NCBI GenBank assembly: GCA_015501595.1
Contig: JADNRX010000008.1
Span: 310,001-374,000, forward strand
Length of the DNA stretch: 64,000 nt
Source of the DNA: Hymenopellis radicata
Lineage: Eukaryota; Basidiomycota; Agaricomycetes; Agaricales; Physalacriaceae
Reading direction: 5' to 3'
The notes under the pieces were generated by a model. It was not told the origin of the DNA. It was given only the letters and a program-made list of their open reading frames with translations, and ran no database searches. A program made the position numbers and the translations under genes. This document shows positions 1-11,100 of the stretch, piece by piece. Position 1 is the stretch's first letter; each line of letters begins with the position of its first letter.

Positions 1-156
1 CCACCCTAAACACCCTCGTCGGCGGTCGCCGGGTCGCGAATAAGTGATAACAACTAAAAACTTGAACAGTAAGAACTTGGAATTTTAAAATTTACTGCGC
101 CACACTACTTAGAAACCGTAAACGTTCAGACGGGTAAAAAAGCACGAGATACCAAC

Positions 157-236
157 TACCGACGGTGGGACTCGAACCCACAGCCTTCGCCTACTGATTG
201 TAGGAAAGCGACGCGCTACCATTACGCCACGACGGC
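157..236 (-). tRNA. tRNA-Arg(CCT) with an 8-nt intron
   Basis: Read on the minus strand this folds as a tRNA. The acceptor strands are GCCGTCG and CGTCGGT with discriminator A; it has one U-U mismatch. The D-arm starts GGCGTAATGGTAGCGC and the T-arm is GTGGG-TTCGAGT-CCCAC. The anticodon stem is TCGCT/GGCGA. The loop is 15 nt instead of 7; removing CAATCAGT after position 37 leaves TTCCTAA, giving anticodon CCT. The D-arm and loop closely resemble fungal tRNA-Arg(CCT). The intron sits at the canonical 37/38 position. The discriminator is followed by non-CCA sequence, as expected for a nuclear gene. Confidence 0.9.
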
Positions 237-804
237 TTAGTAAAGAGCCTTTGCGTTATCAGATCACACGAAGGTTCTACCTCTTATTTATCCTTTTCAC
301 GAGTTCATAACTTCATTGGCAGACAAAAGCAAATGACAGGCTTCAATACGAATGACTTCCAGGGGAACTCCACGGCTCGACATGACATTTCAGGTCGACA
401 CCATCCTAGAAAAGGGGACAACGTGGCACCTATGCAGCCTTACAGTTCCTACTCCTTCTCCTAATGGTTTCGTACCCAGACGTTTCCCCAGGCACGAACG
501 GCAAGTCTACTCAAGCTCTCCTGTAGATCCTGAAAGACAACCACGAGAAACACCATATCTTCTTCAACGATATAAAGTTGCACAAGTAAGCTACAACTCT
601 TTGTTAGTGTGTCCTTCACTGACGCATCAGTAGTCATGTCACCCACCACGTCTTGGCCCTTTGGAGGCTCGGTGCGGGGGCGGATGTTATGAATGAGGCT
701 TAAAGGCATGGTTTTGGGATACTAAAGCTTGCTATCACGTCTCCTGGTACAGTTACCATTGCCAATTGGACTGATCAGCTTGGTCGGTTTGCTATCTTAT
801 AATC
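237..804. other. Intergenic / unresolved
   Basis: Short open frames exist on both strands here but none shows a recognisable motif or consistent splice signals. The right part may hold more of the decayed questin-oxidase copy that is clear from about 805 onward, but I could not align it. Confidence 0.3.
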
Positions 805-1657
805 TTGAACGGCTTCCACTTACCCTCGCTATCAGGTCTTTCCCTAGCAGCCGTCCATGATAACTCGAATCATCTGAAACCTGGGCAGAACGTTATCGAA
901 GATACCGCCCAGATGAAGCTGAATCTATCTGGAGGATCTGCACACATGCTTTTGACATCCTCGCGAAGATGGTCTAAGATGAGGGGTTCAACGATGCTGC
1001 AGATGGCACTAGTATGAAGCTTCTAAAGACTGATGGTACGCAAGAACTGCACTCTACGGTTAGCATACTCTACGCAGTCTCCGCATTCAACACCGGCAAA
1101 AACTTTTCCGCTGATTTCTTTCTGTGAGCTTTTCCATTCATTGGGATTTGCTATATTCATCGATGTTCTTAGCATGCAACTTGTCACTTCATTGCTCTTC
1201 CTGCACGCATACGTCCCATTTCTCACACCATCATCCATGAACTTGACTGTTCTACTTCGAAGCCATATGGTTACCTTCCTGGCTTGCTGTGTCGCCGCGT
1301 GCGGCAGGCGCCCTCTTGACATCACAACCTTCTACATCAAGACCGCCCCGAACGATGCCTCGTCTGTCGCGCCTCCACCACCGTAGACCCTAGGCGTGCC
1401 CACTAACGCTTGTTGGAACAAGATTCTTGAAGAGGACGATCACCTCTGTAACCTCCAACGCACCTTCGCCGATTACGCGACGCTGTACGGCAGCCGAACT
1501 GCTGGTCTGTCGGACTTTGCGCATACGGAGCTGCCTGGCTCTGAAGTAAAGTACTAGATGACACATTGTTTCTCAGAGCCGGAACTTACAGCCATAGAAG
1601 TTGGCGTGTCCCATGCGGAACGGCGCGTTTTGTTGTGGGATGTTACCAGAACCTAGT
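805..1657 (+). pseudogene. Decayed questin-oxidase-like gene (copy 1)
   Basis: This is a degenerate relative of the gene at 1807-3484. The C-terminal half aligns well: QELHSTVSILYAVSAFN, then ADFFL, a GT-AG intron (1123-1173) at exactly the position used in copy 2, then MQLVTSLLFLHAYVPFLTP, EEDDHLCNLQRTFADYATLYG and finally VLLWDVTRT. Lesions are independent and spread out: an in-frame TAA after HAFDILAKMV (about 971), loss of most of the segment between that point and the conserved ELH motif, frame changes, and a frame change beside a TAG at 1555. The N-terminal third with the conserved HxxHH region is not visible. I infer an old tandem duplicate that has lost function. The conserved intron position shows that it arose by DNA duplication, not retrotransposition. 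Confidence 0.75.
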
Positions 1658-1806
1658 CAATCCGGTTTAGACGTTCGCGTGTGGTTATCTCAGTCTGCAA
1701 TTCATCCTTGGAGTTTGCGTGGGGAACGAAGTCTGGACAGCTGATATGATGACTCAATGATCGAGGTAGGCGGTACTTGTCTTGAATCAGAACGGCCATC
1801 TCCACA

Positions 1807-3484
1807 ATGTCTTCTCTCATTGATTTGTTCCCTCATCCTTCACACTCCCTCGCTGGGTTCGCTCTTCCGGACCGACTGAGGACTCAACGAACGCCCTTCG
1901 AGAGATACTTCGAGACAATCACGCAAAGCACCACGGGTATTTCAATCGCACCTTGAAATTCCAAAAGTAGGTGCCTATGGATCCTTAACTGTGGTCAACG
2001 ACTGGTCATGCAATGTCTTCTCCAGCCATATCACGCATCACGTACTCGCTGTCTGGTCTTTGGGTGCCAACCGATCTGTTCTTGAAGCTGCGTACAAGCA
2101 TGAAGCGGCTCTGCAGCATCCGGTCATTGAACCACCCGGCGTCGTCACTGCGAACAACTATCACGAGCATCTTGGCGATGACAAGTATGTGACCCCACCC
2201 ACCGCTGCACTACTTTTGTGTCTCATGTCAATGATAGTTATTTCTCCGCATACGTAGAGTTCTTTCGTGGCCAGCTAGAGCAGAAGGGTACTTCAGCGGT
2301 TCTGGACGAATTTGTCTTTTCGCCATCCGCCAACGGCGAGCACGCGAAGCCATCTAAAGCTATCAGTCGCTTTACGGATAACCTCGTACATCCCATGATA
2401 CATATCGGCTACGGTCTGGAGTTCGGAATACCCGGCCTTGTAGTTGAAGGTATGCGCACGTCTTCGCAGAACGCGCTTTCACTGACCCACGTAGGACTTG
2501 CGTTGGCTGCAACACTGAAAGGCGATCGCGTCGAACCGCTGTTCCCATCATCGCTCTTCGCACACCGGAATCTCTCGCAAACTGTGATACCGAAACTTCA
2601 GAACCTCGTCCTCGACGACTTGAAAGCACCCAGTCATGGCGCGTCGAATCCGCATCTTCATGCGTTCAATATACTAAACCGTGTTATCAAAAACCATTCA
2701 TTCGATGGAACTCTTGATCCACAGACATTCTTCGATGATACAGTCAACGCCCATTGGAAGGTTCTGAGCGACTATGCCCAGGAATGGGCACATGATATCT
2801 CTGATCGCGAGACAGCGCTGGTGAAGGTAGAAGAACTTCATTGGACAGTCGGTCTTCTTTACGCTGTCAACGGTGTTAACAAAGCCGCAAAGGACAGCCC
2901 CATACATGCCGACTTCTTTCTGTAAGTCCTAATTCACTATGAAGGCCTTTCGTCAAATTCACTATCTGTAGCATGCATCTCGTAACCTCGTCCTTATTCC
3001 TGCCGTCATACATACCCAACCTCTCCCCCGCCTCTCAGAAAGTCCTCCTTCAGGCCTACATGACCGTCGTGCTCGCCTGGTGGGCATCCCGTGGACGACA
3101 AGCGCTCGACATTGCGCAGTTCTACGCCTCCACGACAGCTACGCCCGCCCTTCCGTCATTCACCACGAAGCATCCCTCGTGGGCACTAACACAGTCCTCA
3201 GAGAATCCGTGGTTCGCTGTAGCTCAGCACGCGATTTTCCACCCAGACGACCACTTGTGCAAGATACAGCGTGCGCTAGCGCACTACGCGGCGGTGTACG
3301 GGACCCGACATGCTCGTCATTTCGCGGGACGGACTTGCCAGGCGCAGAGCTACTTGATGGCACCTTGTTTATTCGGGCGGCTGGGCTTACAGCTGAGAGG
3401 ACTTCGCAGGCGTCAGATGAGGGGAAGAGTTTCGTGTGGGATGTAAGCTGGGTCCAGCAACCTGAGCAAGAATCCCATCTGTAG
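1807..3484 (+). CDS. Questin oxidase-like protein (DUF4243 family, copy 2)
   Basis: This belongs to the questin oxidase/AflY-like family of Baeyer-Villiger-type oxidoreductases known from fungal anthraquinone and aflatoxin pathways; the actual substrate is unknown. The start MSSLIDLFPHPSHS is at 1807. Introns are at 1967-2025, 2185-2237 and 2922-2971, all joining in phase. Family motifs in order are NHAKHHGYFN, QNHITHHVLAVWSLGA, NYFSAYVEFF, HPMIHIGYGLEF, VEELHWTVGLLYAV, PDDHLCKIQ and the C-terminal FVWDVSWVQ. The His-rich motifs are the presumed active site. Two frame breaks, near 1878 and near 3330, each need one extra base. Copy 1 reads straight through the second site, so I favour assembly error over inactivation. 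No polyketide synthase or other secondary-metabolite enzyme is nearby, so this is not evidently part of a cluster. Confidence 0.8.
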
Positions 3485-3736
3485 TTGTACGTTTAAACAA
3501 AGTTAACCATTTGCAAGTTGAAGAATGAAATTCAATGGCAACGAAACGAGCGTGTAAAATAAGGTTGTGCTACACGTAACGACAGCCACAATAAAAACGT
3601 TTACACGTTGAACAAGTAGATGGTATACGAGATGCGATAACGACGATATATACAAGATGCAATCGACAAAAGCAAAGAAATGAACAGACTCTACATACTT
3701 ACCATATCCATATCATATCATAAAATCATATGTAAC

Positions 3737-4379
3737 TCATCTCCAAACTGGCCTGCCAGATGAAGAAGCACCATTCTTCTTGCGTAGATCGCCGGAACTC
3801 TTCGTCCTCTTCACCTCCGGCGCCTGGCTCTGCGACTTTTGCAGATCCTCAAAGCCCTTCACCATATCCTTGACACTTGCGCCGCTGCTCCTGCGCGGGC
3901 GCGCCTCCGCCGCCCTCTGCTTCTCCTTCTCTGGGCTGATATGGGTCAGATCCACGAGCCTCTTCGGCTGGACTTTACGCGGGATCATCGACTTTGGCTT
4001 CGGCTCTTGGACGTGCTGCAGATCCACAAGCTCCTTTGGCGCCTTCGTCTTGGGACCCGGCGCCTTCACTGGCGTGTTAATAGGACCCCGCTCTTTAGCC
4101 AGCAGTTCAAGTGGGGGAAGAGGAAGCTGGTTGGGGCGTGGAGCTTGGCGTTTATTCACGGGAGCAGTCTTTGTACCCGACGGCAGGTAGGAGAATAGGA
4201 AGCCCTTCACGCGATTGCCGAGGCTCGTCCTAGGAGGTGGGCGCTTCGGGAGCGCGGCGGGAGTCTGAAGAGGCGCGATGCTCTCTTCCTCGAGGCTTTG
4301 GTCGAAAGAGTCCTCCATGCTCGTGTCCTCAGACTGGTCGGTCTCCGTCGACTTGTCTACGCTCTCGTCTCCTTCCTCC

Positions 4380-4411
<32 letters not shown>

Positions 4412-6933
4412 TTCGGGTACATGCTCCGGCTGAGGTGGCGCCACTTTCGGTCTGCCAGCAGAAATGGCATGCGCCTCATCCAATAGATGCGAATATCGAG
4501 GAGCATGGAGAAGCGACGGCTTCTTGGCGAAAAGATTCTGGAATGGCGCTCCTTCAGGAGTGGCTTCAGGCAGACGGAACGAGGGAGCCGGAGTCTTCTT
4601 TGCGCGCGCAGGTGGCATCGCACGTCGTCCAAGAGGCGTGAAGTCGGGAATTTCCATACTTGCTTTGCGACCGCGAGCCGCCAAGGGAGTTTCCGTGTTT
4701 GAATCTACGGCGCGTCTGGAAACACCGCGAGGCGTCAGTGGAGGTGCGACCTTTCCGCTTCGCTGCCTGTTGCCAATCGCTAGTGTTCGTCCTTCCAAGT
4801 CGTCCCTAAAGACACAGTGAGAAGGACACAACCTCAGTAATGAATGTCACTTACTTGGTCCACTCTCCGCATGGCACCAGTTCTTCGAATCTGGCAACAA
4901 CATTGGCAATGTCAACATCGTCGACATGGGCCATAACATCGCCGCCTCCGACTTGGTAGCGTTCCTCTGTGAAACACATATCGAGGGTCTTCCATTCCTC
5001 TTTGGACCAAGCGCCACCGCCTTGAGCTATCTCTAGACGCTTCTTGTGCTCGACGGGTTGTTTCGCGCTCTTCACCTCAACCTCGACCTGCTCAAGGAGA
5101 CAGTCAAGCGTGATGGCGGGGCTTCCAGGAAACATGACTTTGTCTCCACCTATGCTCCTTGGACGCTGCCTAGCAGGCGTCGCAAAAGCGTTGCGTTTCT
5201 GAATACCGCCGTCAATGGTCTTCCTTCGACGCTGATTCTCCCTCAGCTTGGTCTTGGTGTAGCAATCATAGTTGTACTGTTAACGGAATGAACAAGAATG
5301 ATAATGATAGTGAGGAGGAAAAAATGCATACCTGCTTGAGAATGGCAGCTACTGTAGCAGCGGCATGTGGGTCCTTGCTTGAGATCTTGACTAGGTTGAA
5401 GTCGACTTCCTCGGAGTCGCTCTCACCCTCATCATCGTCCATACGCGTGGCAACTTGGGCTTGGACTTGCTCCGGAACAGGAGAGACGTTCAAAAGGGGA
5501 GCTGCGAGGTAGTGGGAATGAAGAGATGGGTAAAGCTGGGGAGAAGGCGCGTCCTCCCTCTCGACAGACATGGCGCGAACTTCTTCCTCTTCGGCTTCGT
5601 CGTCACTGTCGGCGTGATTGAGAGATGGGAATGGCACAGGAGCGGACGCGTCCTTGTCCAACGCGACTTCCTCTTGGTCAACCGAAATGTCGTTCGTTTC
5701 CGCTGAAGGGTTCTGAGAATCGACGGGCATAGAACTGTCACTGACTTCTGCTACTTCGGTGGTAGGCTGGGGAGACTCCAATTCATCGTCGCAGTTCATA
5801 GAGGCAGCGACATCCTGTGGGACGTCCGGCTGGCCATCTGTGTCGTGAGGTGGTTGAACGCCTGGGTCATCATCCTCGTCATCATAATCGGCAATAGGTA
5901 TCTCGTTGTTGCCGTCCTCCACCGCCATTTCAGTTTCCTCCTCCTGTTGGATAGGTCCATCCTCTTCTTCGCTGTCTTCCTCAACTCGACTAAAGCGACG
6001 TCGGAAGGGATGTGGGCTGACTGGTCGTCCCCAACTGTCCATGCGAGCGCGGGTGGCGCTGCTTGGAGGGTCCTGCTTTGTTGGGACAAGCTTCATCATC
6101 CACTTACCCGTGTATTCGCCTTCTCCCCTCATCAACTCATCGTCATCGTCGTCACTGTCAGTCCAAACACCACTTGCACTGAGGTCCCAGCGTTCGGGAA
6201 AAGGACATCGATCAGAGGTCGCGTCTCGACGTCCATGCTGTCGGTAGATGTGCCCCATCCATCATTATGAGGACTAGATGACTGTCGTGTAGGCGTAGAT
6301 GGCGGGAAAGCGTGTTGTTGCGGTGACGGCCCTGTCAGAAGCAACGGGTCGTCAGTGGGACTTGGAGGTGGCATAGGCTCAGAGAGGTCAATGACCGGAG
6401 GCTCGGCCTTGACGACAATGGGCTTGGGGTTCGCCTTTGCTGCTCTTCGTCGCGGAGTCTGGACATTGGGCGTGATGATGACTTCTCTGGGCGGAGTGAA
6501 AACCACCTTTGGCGGCTCATATGGGACGAGCACAGGCGTAGCGCTGCGTCTGCGGGATGCATGTGCAGGTGCAGGCGGTAGATAGTCTGCATTGGGATTG
6601 TTCAGGTGTGGGGATTGATGTAGGATTAGTTTGTTGGGCGAGCGGTTGCGAGTCGGGCTGGGCGTGCGCTCGTTGCGGACCTGCTTGCGCGGCTTCGGGT
6701 TGGGCGTGAGCTGGTTTGGTAGCGTCTGTTGTCGCTTTCGTTTCGGCTGAGCACCCCCCTTTGGCGTCTAAAAACATTTAAAACCAGAAAATGCTAGGAA
6801 AATGGCGACGCACTCGTGCCAGCCTCAGCTCTTCCTCTGGCGGTGGGCTAATGAGCATTCTCGCTGGATCCTTGCTCGTCAGGCCCATCTTGGCCAGGTC
6901 TAGTCGTGGTCCCGAGGGACTAATATTCTCCAT
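3737..6933 (-). CDS. Large acidic, proline-rich protein of unknown function
   Basis: I do not recognise this family. The start MENISPSGPRLDL (6933) is followed by a GT-AG intron near 6780-6825. Then comes a basic, Pro/Thr-rich stretch (KPRKQVRNERTPSPTRNRSP, VVFTPPREVIITP), an acidic region (SDDDDDE, DYDDEDDD) and a folded-looking segment, WSKEEWKTLDMCFTEERYQ, followed by ANVVARFEELV, that faintly resembles a SANT/Myb helix. Two further introns splice in phase (LKQ/YNYDCYTK and GEWTK/DDLEGR). The C-terminal exon carries a Glu tract and many Ser/Thr-Pro sites. Composition suggests a nuclear or spindle protein regulated by cyclin-dependent kinase, which is inference only. At about 6205 the frame changes and one base appears to be missing (PNAGTS to VWTDSDDDDDE); no normal intron explains it. 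Confidence 0.6.
4374..4405. repeat. (TCC)n microsatellite encoding poly-Glu
   Basis: About ten uninterrupted TCC triplets. On the minus strand they read GAG and encode the Glu run inside the acidic protein at 3737-6933. Length polymorphism between strains is likely. Confidence 0.85.
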
Positions 6934-7614
6934 GAGTGACGGACAAAGGGAGAGGGCCAAAGTGATGGTGATGGTTACTGGCCAGAAATGAACATGATCA
7001 TGTGATCGTGCCACACATGGATATTCGGCCCTAAACCCATTGTTCTCTCGATCATGCCGCGATATCCAACTTCCACTCGGACAGCATTTTCTGAGCTTCC
7101 TGTTCAACCATTGTCTTCGTATCTCCATATCCCACTCAGGCAGGGTCGTGTAAACCATGCAACAGCCGCGTTATGATCGTGCATTGTGTTTTCATCAATC
7201 AGCTTCTATCTATGTATCAGCTCCAACCGTATAGCACTGAGCACGGTAGAACGGGAGCGCCGTAACGCGGGGTCCTTGGCAGTCGTCCGTGAGTCCTCAT
7301 TCTATCCCTGTTTATCCTACGAGACTTGAAGGAAGACAGAGCTGTCCACTAACCAAATACGGCGCAGCCTCTTCTCCACGGAGACTGACTGGCTGTCTGG
7401 AGCCATTATGCTCTTAGGTCTCTTGCGCGCCAACAACTTACACGTACAGTCAATAATTGTTGTTCGGCACCCCATCGTACAACCCCTTCAAGTTACTACT
7501 TCTGCTCTTACAGTCCTGATCTACTCAATAAATTATGCAAAGTATGTCGTCCTCTATTCGTCCTTGTCGTAAACCTCGTCCCCCACGTCCCACAGGCCGC
7601 AGTTGGTCATCGAC
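6934..7614. other. Intergenic, divergent side of the acidic-protein gene
   Basis: This holds the promoter of the minus-strand acidic-protein gene and the 3' flank of the C2H2 gene, which is also on the minus strand. Small open frames lack support. A possible upstream exon of the acidic-protein gene (frame beginning MVYTTLPEWDMEIRR near 7158) could not be joined with confidence. Confidence 0.3.
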
Positions 7615-8203
7615 TCAACTGTCCAACCTGCTCCCGTCGCTTTCTTCGCCGCCATCCGAGCTATCCATGTCCGGGTGCCAAATGAACGGACTTCTGTTGA
7701 TCCCGATGAGTGATTGGGGTACTGTGCGACGTTTCGATTTAGATTTGTCTACTGGTTGAAGAAGGTATGACTCCGGCTGACAGTTATGCAGCCGGTAGTG
7801 GCGCCGCATATTGCTATTGCTGTTGAAGGCGCGTCCGCACTGCGGAAACGGGCAGCTAAATGCTGAAGAGACGATTTTCGTGAGCGTGCGATCCACAGAT
7901 CTAGGAGAGAACGCACGAGTTGCTCCAGAATGAATATTCTGGTGCACTTTCAGGCTGCTTGGCCGATGAAACCAGTGGAAACAAATGGTACACTGATGTC
8001 TCCGAGGTCCGGAACCACGAGCCTTCTTCATCTTCTCTTCTCTACTTCGATAGTGTTTTGTACGCAGTTCTTTCAGCTTCAGATGTCCAGTCGGCTCATT
8101 GTGATCCTGCAACAGATGTTCTGCCGATATTCAGCGTTTCTTCGACCCTCTACAATGGGAACATACCAGGGAACATCTCATTTATACTGGGAAGCGACAC
8201 CAT
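7615..8203 (-). CDS. C2H2 zinc-finger protein
   Basis: A predicted 180-residue nuclear transcription factor. Exon 1 (8203-8167) encodes MVSLPSINEMFP. A 46-bp intron (8166-8121, GTATGT...CGGCAG) joins in phase to give EMFPEHLLQDHN, an N-terminal motif I know from many agaricomycete C2H2 proteins, and this fixed the start. Two classical fingers follow: CTICFHWFHRPSSLKVHQNIH and one built as CPFPQC followed by a 12-residue loop and HYRLH. The spacing C-x2-C-x12-H-x3-H holds in the first and C-x4-C in the second. A Lys/Arg stretch (KSKSKRR) after the fingers could be a nuclear signal. The acidic tail contains SSDGGEESDG. Target genes are unknown. Confidence 0.85.
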
Positions 8204-8735
8204 GATGACTTGGAGAAAGCTCGTGCGCGGTAAATGTAGAAGGGCGAGTCGGTCAACACAAGGGACTCGCGGGAGCACGCTCGTACTTAAAACGCGGACT
8301 CCCATTCTACATCACTGGGTTACATTCCATTAAGCGGTTCGAATGTTGCGATCAAAGAATGCACAGGCGCAAATATGGTATGCACCTTTGTTGATCAAAA
8401 TCACAACTCTGATCTCATCTTTTTATTTTGCAGTGTTCGAAGTTAACTCGACGGATAGGTGTCCGCTGGTGCAATGCTCGTTCGGGACGTTGTTCTATTC
8501 GGATGAAGAATGCGTGGTTTATGATGGTTACTACTCGTGGATGCTGACTACAGGCCCTCGTATTCGAGACTCGGAACTACTCCGACTGTTACTGTTCAAC
8601 GTTCAACTTCAACTGAGGGGCAATGAAAAAGCTGTTGACCCTGAAGACGCGTTATTGCTTCGTATTCATCGCTCGCGATATCAAACTCATGATAACGCGA
8701 ACCTACGCGAACCTCATGACAGCGTCGGTGTCCGA

Positions 8736-8822
8736 ACTTCCGAGACGGGATCGTATCCGCCGCTAGCCCTTCTCAGGTTGCTCTCATCACATCTAATGCG
8801 AGGTTCCTGTGAGTCCTGTACT
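8736..8822. repeat. 87-bp direct repeat, unit 1
   Basis: Begins ACTTCCGAGACGGGATCG and ends GAGTCCTGTACT. It is nearly identical (about six mismatches over 87 bp) to 8897-8983. A shorter third copy of the left part lies at 8843-8873 between them, preceded by a related GTCGGT leader. Confidence 0.9.
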
Positions 8823-8896
8823 TTGACAGTGTCGGTATCAGAACTTCCGAGATGGGGTCGTATCCGCCGCTAGTGGTCGTAATCGAGTTATGACTC

Positions 8897-8983
8897 ACTT
8901 CCGAGATGGGGTCGTATCCGCCGCTGGCCCTTCTCGGGTTGCTCTCATCACATCTAACGCGAGGTTCCTGTGAGTCCTGTACT
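8897..8983. repeat. 87-bp direct repeat, unit 2
   Basis: Second full unit, beginning ACTTCCGAGATGGGGTCG. It is 161 bp downstream of unit 1 in the same orientation. There is no terminal inversion or flanking target duplication, so it does not look like an insertion element. Confidence 0.9.
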
Positions 8984-9850
8984 GAGTCTTTATTCTGGTG
9001 TTGCTCTTCGTGAAGTTGTCTTACAGGTTTGTTTAATGTATTCGCAGTACCAAAACGATGCGAATGTTCCCCGGATTAGCCTGTGTTGCAATCGTCTCAA
9101 CTGAAGTCAAGATGCATTAGGTAGATAACTCCTTAATTTTTTCTCCAGTGAATCAAGTTTCGGGAAATCGGGAAGATGCTAGTAGTACCTGTGTATCTGG
9201 GCCTCTGACGACCCACATCATAGGGTCGGAGCGCTCTATAGCACAAACAAATATACTGACATCTTCTTCCCAGCCAACGCACCGAAGCGTCTTCGCTACC
9301 TCCTTTAACCCACGGTCGACGGATAGTACTGCATTTTCTCCGGGATACGGACGAGAGGGTCAATGCCTTCGTCTAGGAGACCTCATCATACGATCAGTTG
9401 TGTGCTGTGGCGCAATTCAATTGCCTTGTTATCAACGCAACGGATGCCAACTACTCGGTGCGCATGAATCAGAGCAGCATATGAATCATTTGTTGACCCC
9501 AAACGACAGGTCAATGGTGCGTTGGCGAAAACAAATCCGAAAGTCGCCAGAGTGACAAGCGCCTCTTCGTTTGAGAATCTGTTGCTCTGAGAATCATTGA
9601 CAATTATCCGCTCTCAGCTGCGACGATGGCTGTTCTTCATGCGATATATAGGCTTCGTCTCGTCTCTTGCTATTTTCCAGAGCCTGGTGCTTTCCTACAT
9701 TTTCCACACAACTTTCGTTCGTGGTATCATTTTTTTGTCCTGCGACGCGGCTAACGGTTGAATCTCAGATAATCTTGGGCTGGTCCCTCGAATCTCTCCC
9801 TCTCCACCTTAACGAATTCAGCGTAGTCGACGTCACCGTCGCACACGGAC

Positions 9851-11100
9851 ATGCGCCTCAACGCTTTTCTCGTCGGTACATTGGCCTTTGCCCTCTCTCA
9901 GGTAGCAGCACATCCCTTGGTATGTTTCTCGCTATGTCAGAGTAGATTCAAAGCCCGGCTTAACGCTAAAAACCATAGGAAATCTCCTCCAGTCTTGCGC
10001 GCGCAGAGGATAATTTGAACGCATTCGCTGTTCGAGCTTCGACATCGAAAAATGACAAGAGGCAAGACAAGGACAAGGACAAGGACAGCAAGGACAAAGA
10101 CAAGGACAAGGACAAGGATAGCAAAGACGAGGACAAGGACAGCAAAGACAAGGACAAGGACAGCAAAGACAAGGACAAGGACGGCAAAGACGAGGACAAA
10201 AGCAACGACAAAGCCCCCCAGTGCAAAGCTCGCTCCAAGACGCCTCGTTCACTACTTGCGCGAAGCAGGTATAATTGCGGTATGTCTTCAGTCAACCCCT
10301 GCTATCCCATTCTTACATCAACACACACAGGCGATACAATCGAAATCAACGGCAAAAAGTACATACTGGGCAACGAACTTGGCTCTGGAGAGTCCGGGAC
10401 GGTGTTCGAGCTAAACGACAAAGTCAAAGGCCACAGGGCAGTGGCCAAGGAGTACTCCCATGCCGGCCAAGGAAGGGAAGAAAGCAAAACCCTGGAGAAA
10501 GTCGGTCAGCTCATCACGGACGCGAAGCAAGAGGACGACACGGTCTTTGCGATCATGAACGACATGAAGACCGGGGGACGCGAGAAGCTGTATGACTGGC
10601 ACCTTTACGAGTGGTACGTGAGGAGGAACGACAACAAGGGCCCGCAGTGCAAGTCCTTCATGAAGGCTGTCCGGAAGGCGATCGCGAAGGAAGTGGCGAG
10701 GATTGCGGATAAGAAGAAAGTTGTGCACGAGTATGTTCATGAGCTCCAATTCAGCTCGAGGCTCATCCAAATCTCAACAGCGACTTTACGAGTTATGGAA
10801 ACGTCCTCCTTGAGGGTTCAGATGAAAATAATATCAAGGTCACTCTGATCGACTGGGGAAGGACTCAGAAGGTCAATGGCAGGAGCAAAAAAGACATCGT
10901 GAGTACCGCGCCCCCCCAATTCTGATGAACTGTGTTGATGTCTCGCGTAGGAAAAGATGGCGTATGACAGACTTAAGGATAAGCACTATCCTCTGAACGC
11001 CTTCAAGGACCAGAGCAATTCTGGGGAAGGGGAAGCGAACGCGTTCTCGGACATCCAGTGCGAGCCCAGCAGTAGCTTGTACGACAATCCTTGGCGCTGA
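9851..11100 (+). CDS. Secreted kinase-like protein with Asp/Lys repeat
   Basis: The start MRLNAFLVGTLAFALSQVAA is a textbook signal peptide. Exon 1 (9851-9919) joins at 9979 after a 59-bp intron. A dibasic KR precedes about 45 residues of DKD/SKDKDKD repeat. After a 51-bp intron (10280-10330) comes a protein-kinase-like fold: the glycine loop GSGESGTVF, the VAIK-type lysine in AVAKEY, and the metal-binding segment VTLIDWG, where IDWG replaces DFG as in aminoglycoside-phosphotransferase-like and fungal secreted kinases. The last intron is 10899-10950. The catalytic-loop region is unclear: the frame must shift between VVHEYVHE and HPNLNSDFTSYGNVLL near 10735-10770, with one base seemingly missing, and the usual HxD is not evident. 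It is probably extracellular; whether it is active is unknown. Confidence 0.7.
10066..10200 (+). repeat. GACAAG-rich coding repeat
   Basis: An imperfect repeat of GACAAG/GACAGC units encoding alternating Asp and Lys with periodic Ser. It lies between the signal peptide and the kinase-like domain. The zwitterionic, presumably disordered linker is likely variable in length. Confidence 0.9.

Larger units (their letters stand above)
8204..9850. other. Intergenic with direct repeats
   Basis: No gene could be supported. A plus-strand open frame at 8343-8873 runs into the repeat block and has no recognisable domain, and a 9148-9555 frame is equally featureless. The notable content is the 87-bp direct repeat (listed separately). 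The right end holds the promoter of the secreted kinase-like gene. Confidence 0.4.

Noticed and set aside
6180..6204. A 25-bp GT-AG segment at the frame change of the acidic-protein gene
   Set aside because: Too short, and it does not restore the right frame (25 bp shifts by one where two are needed).
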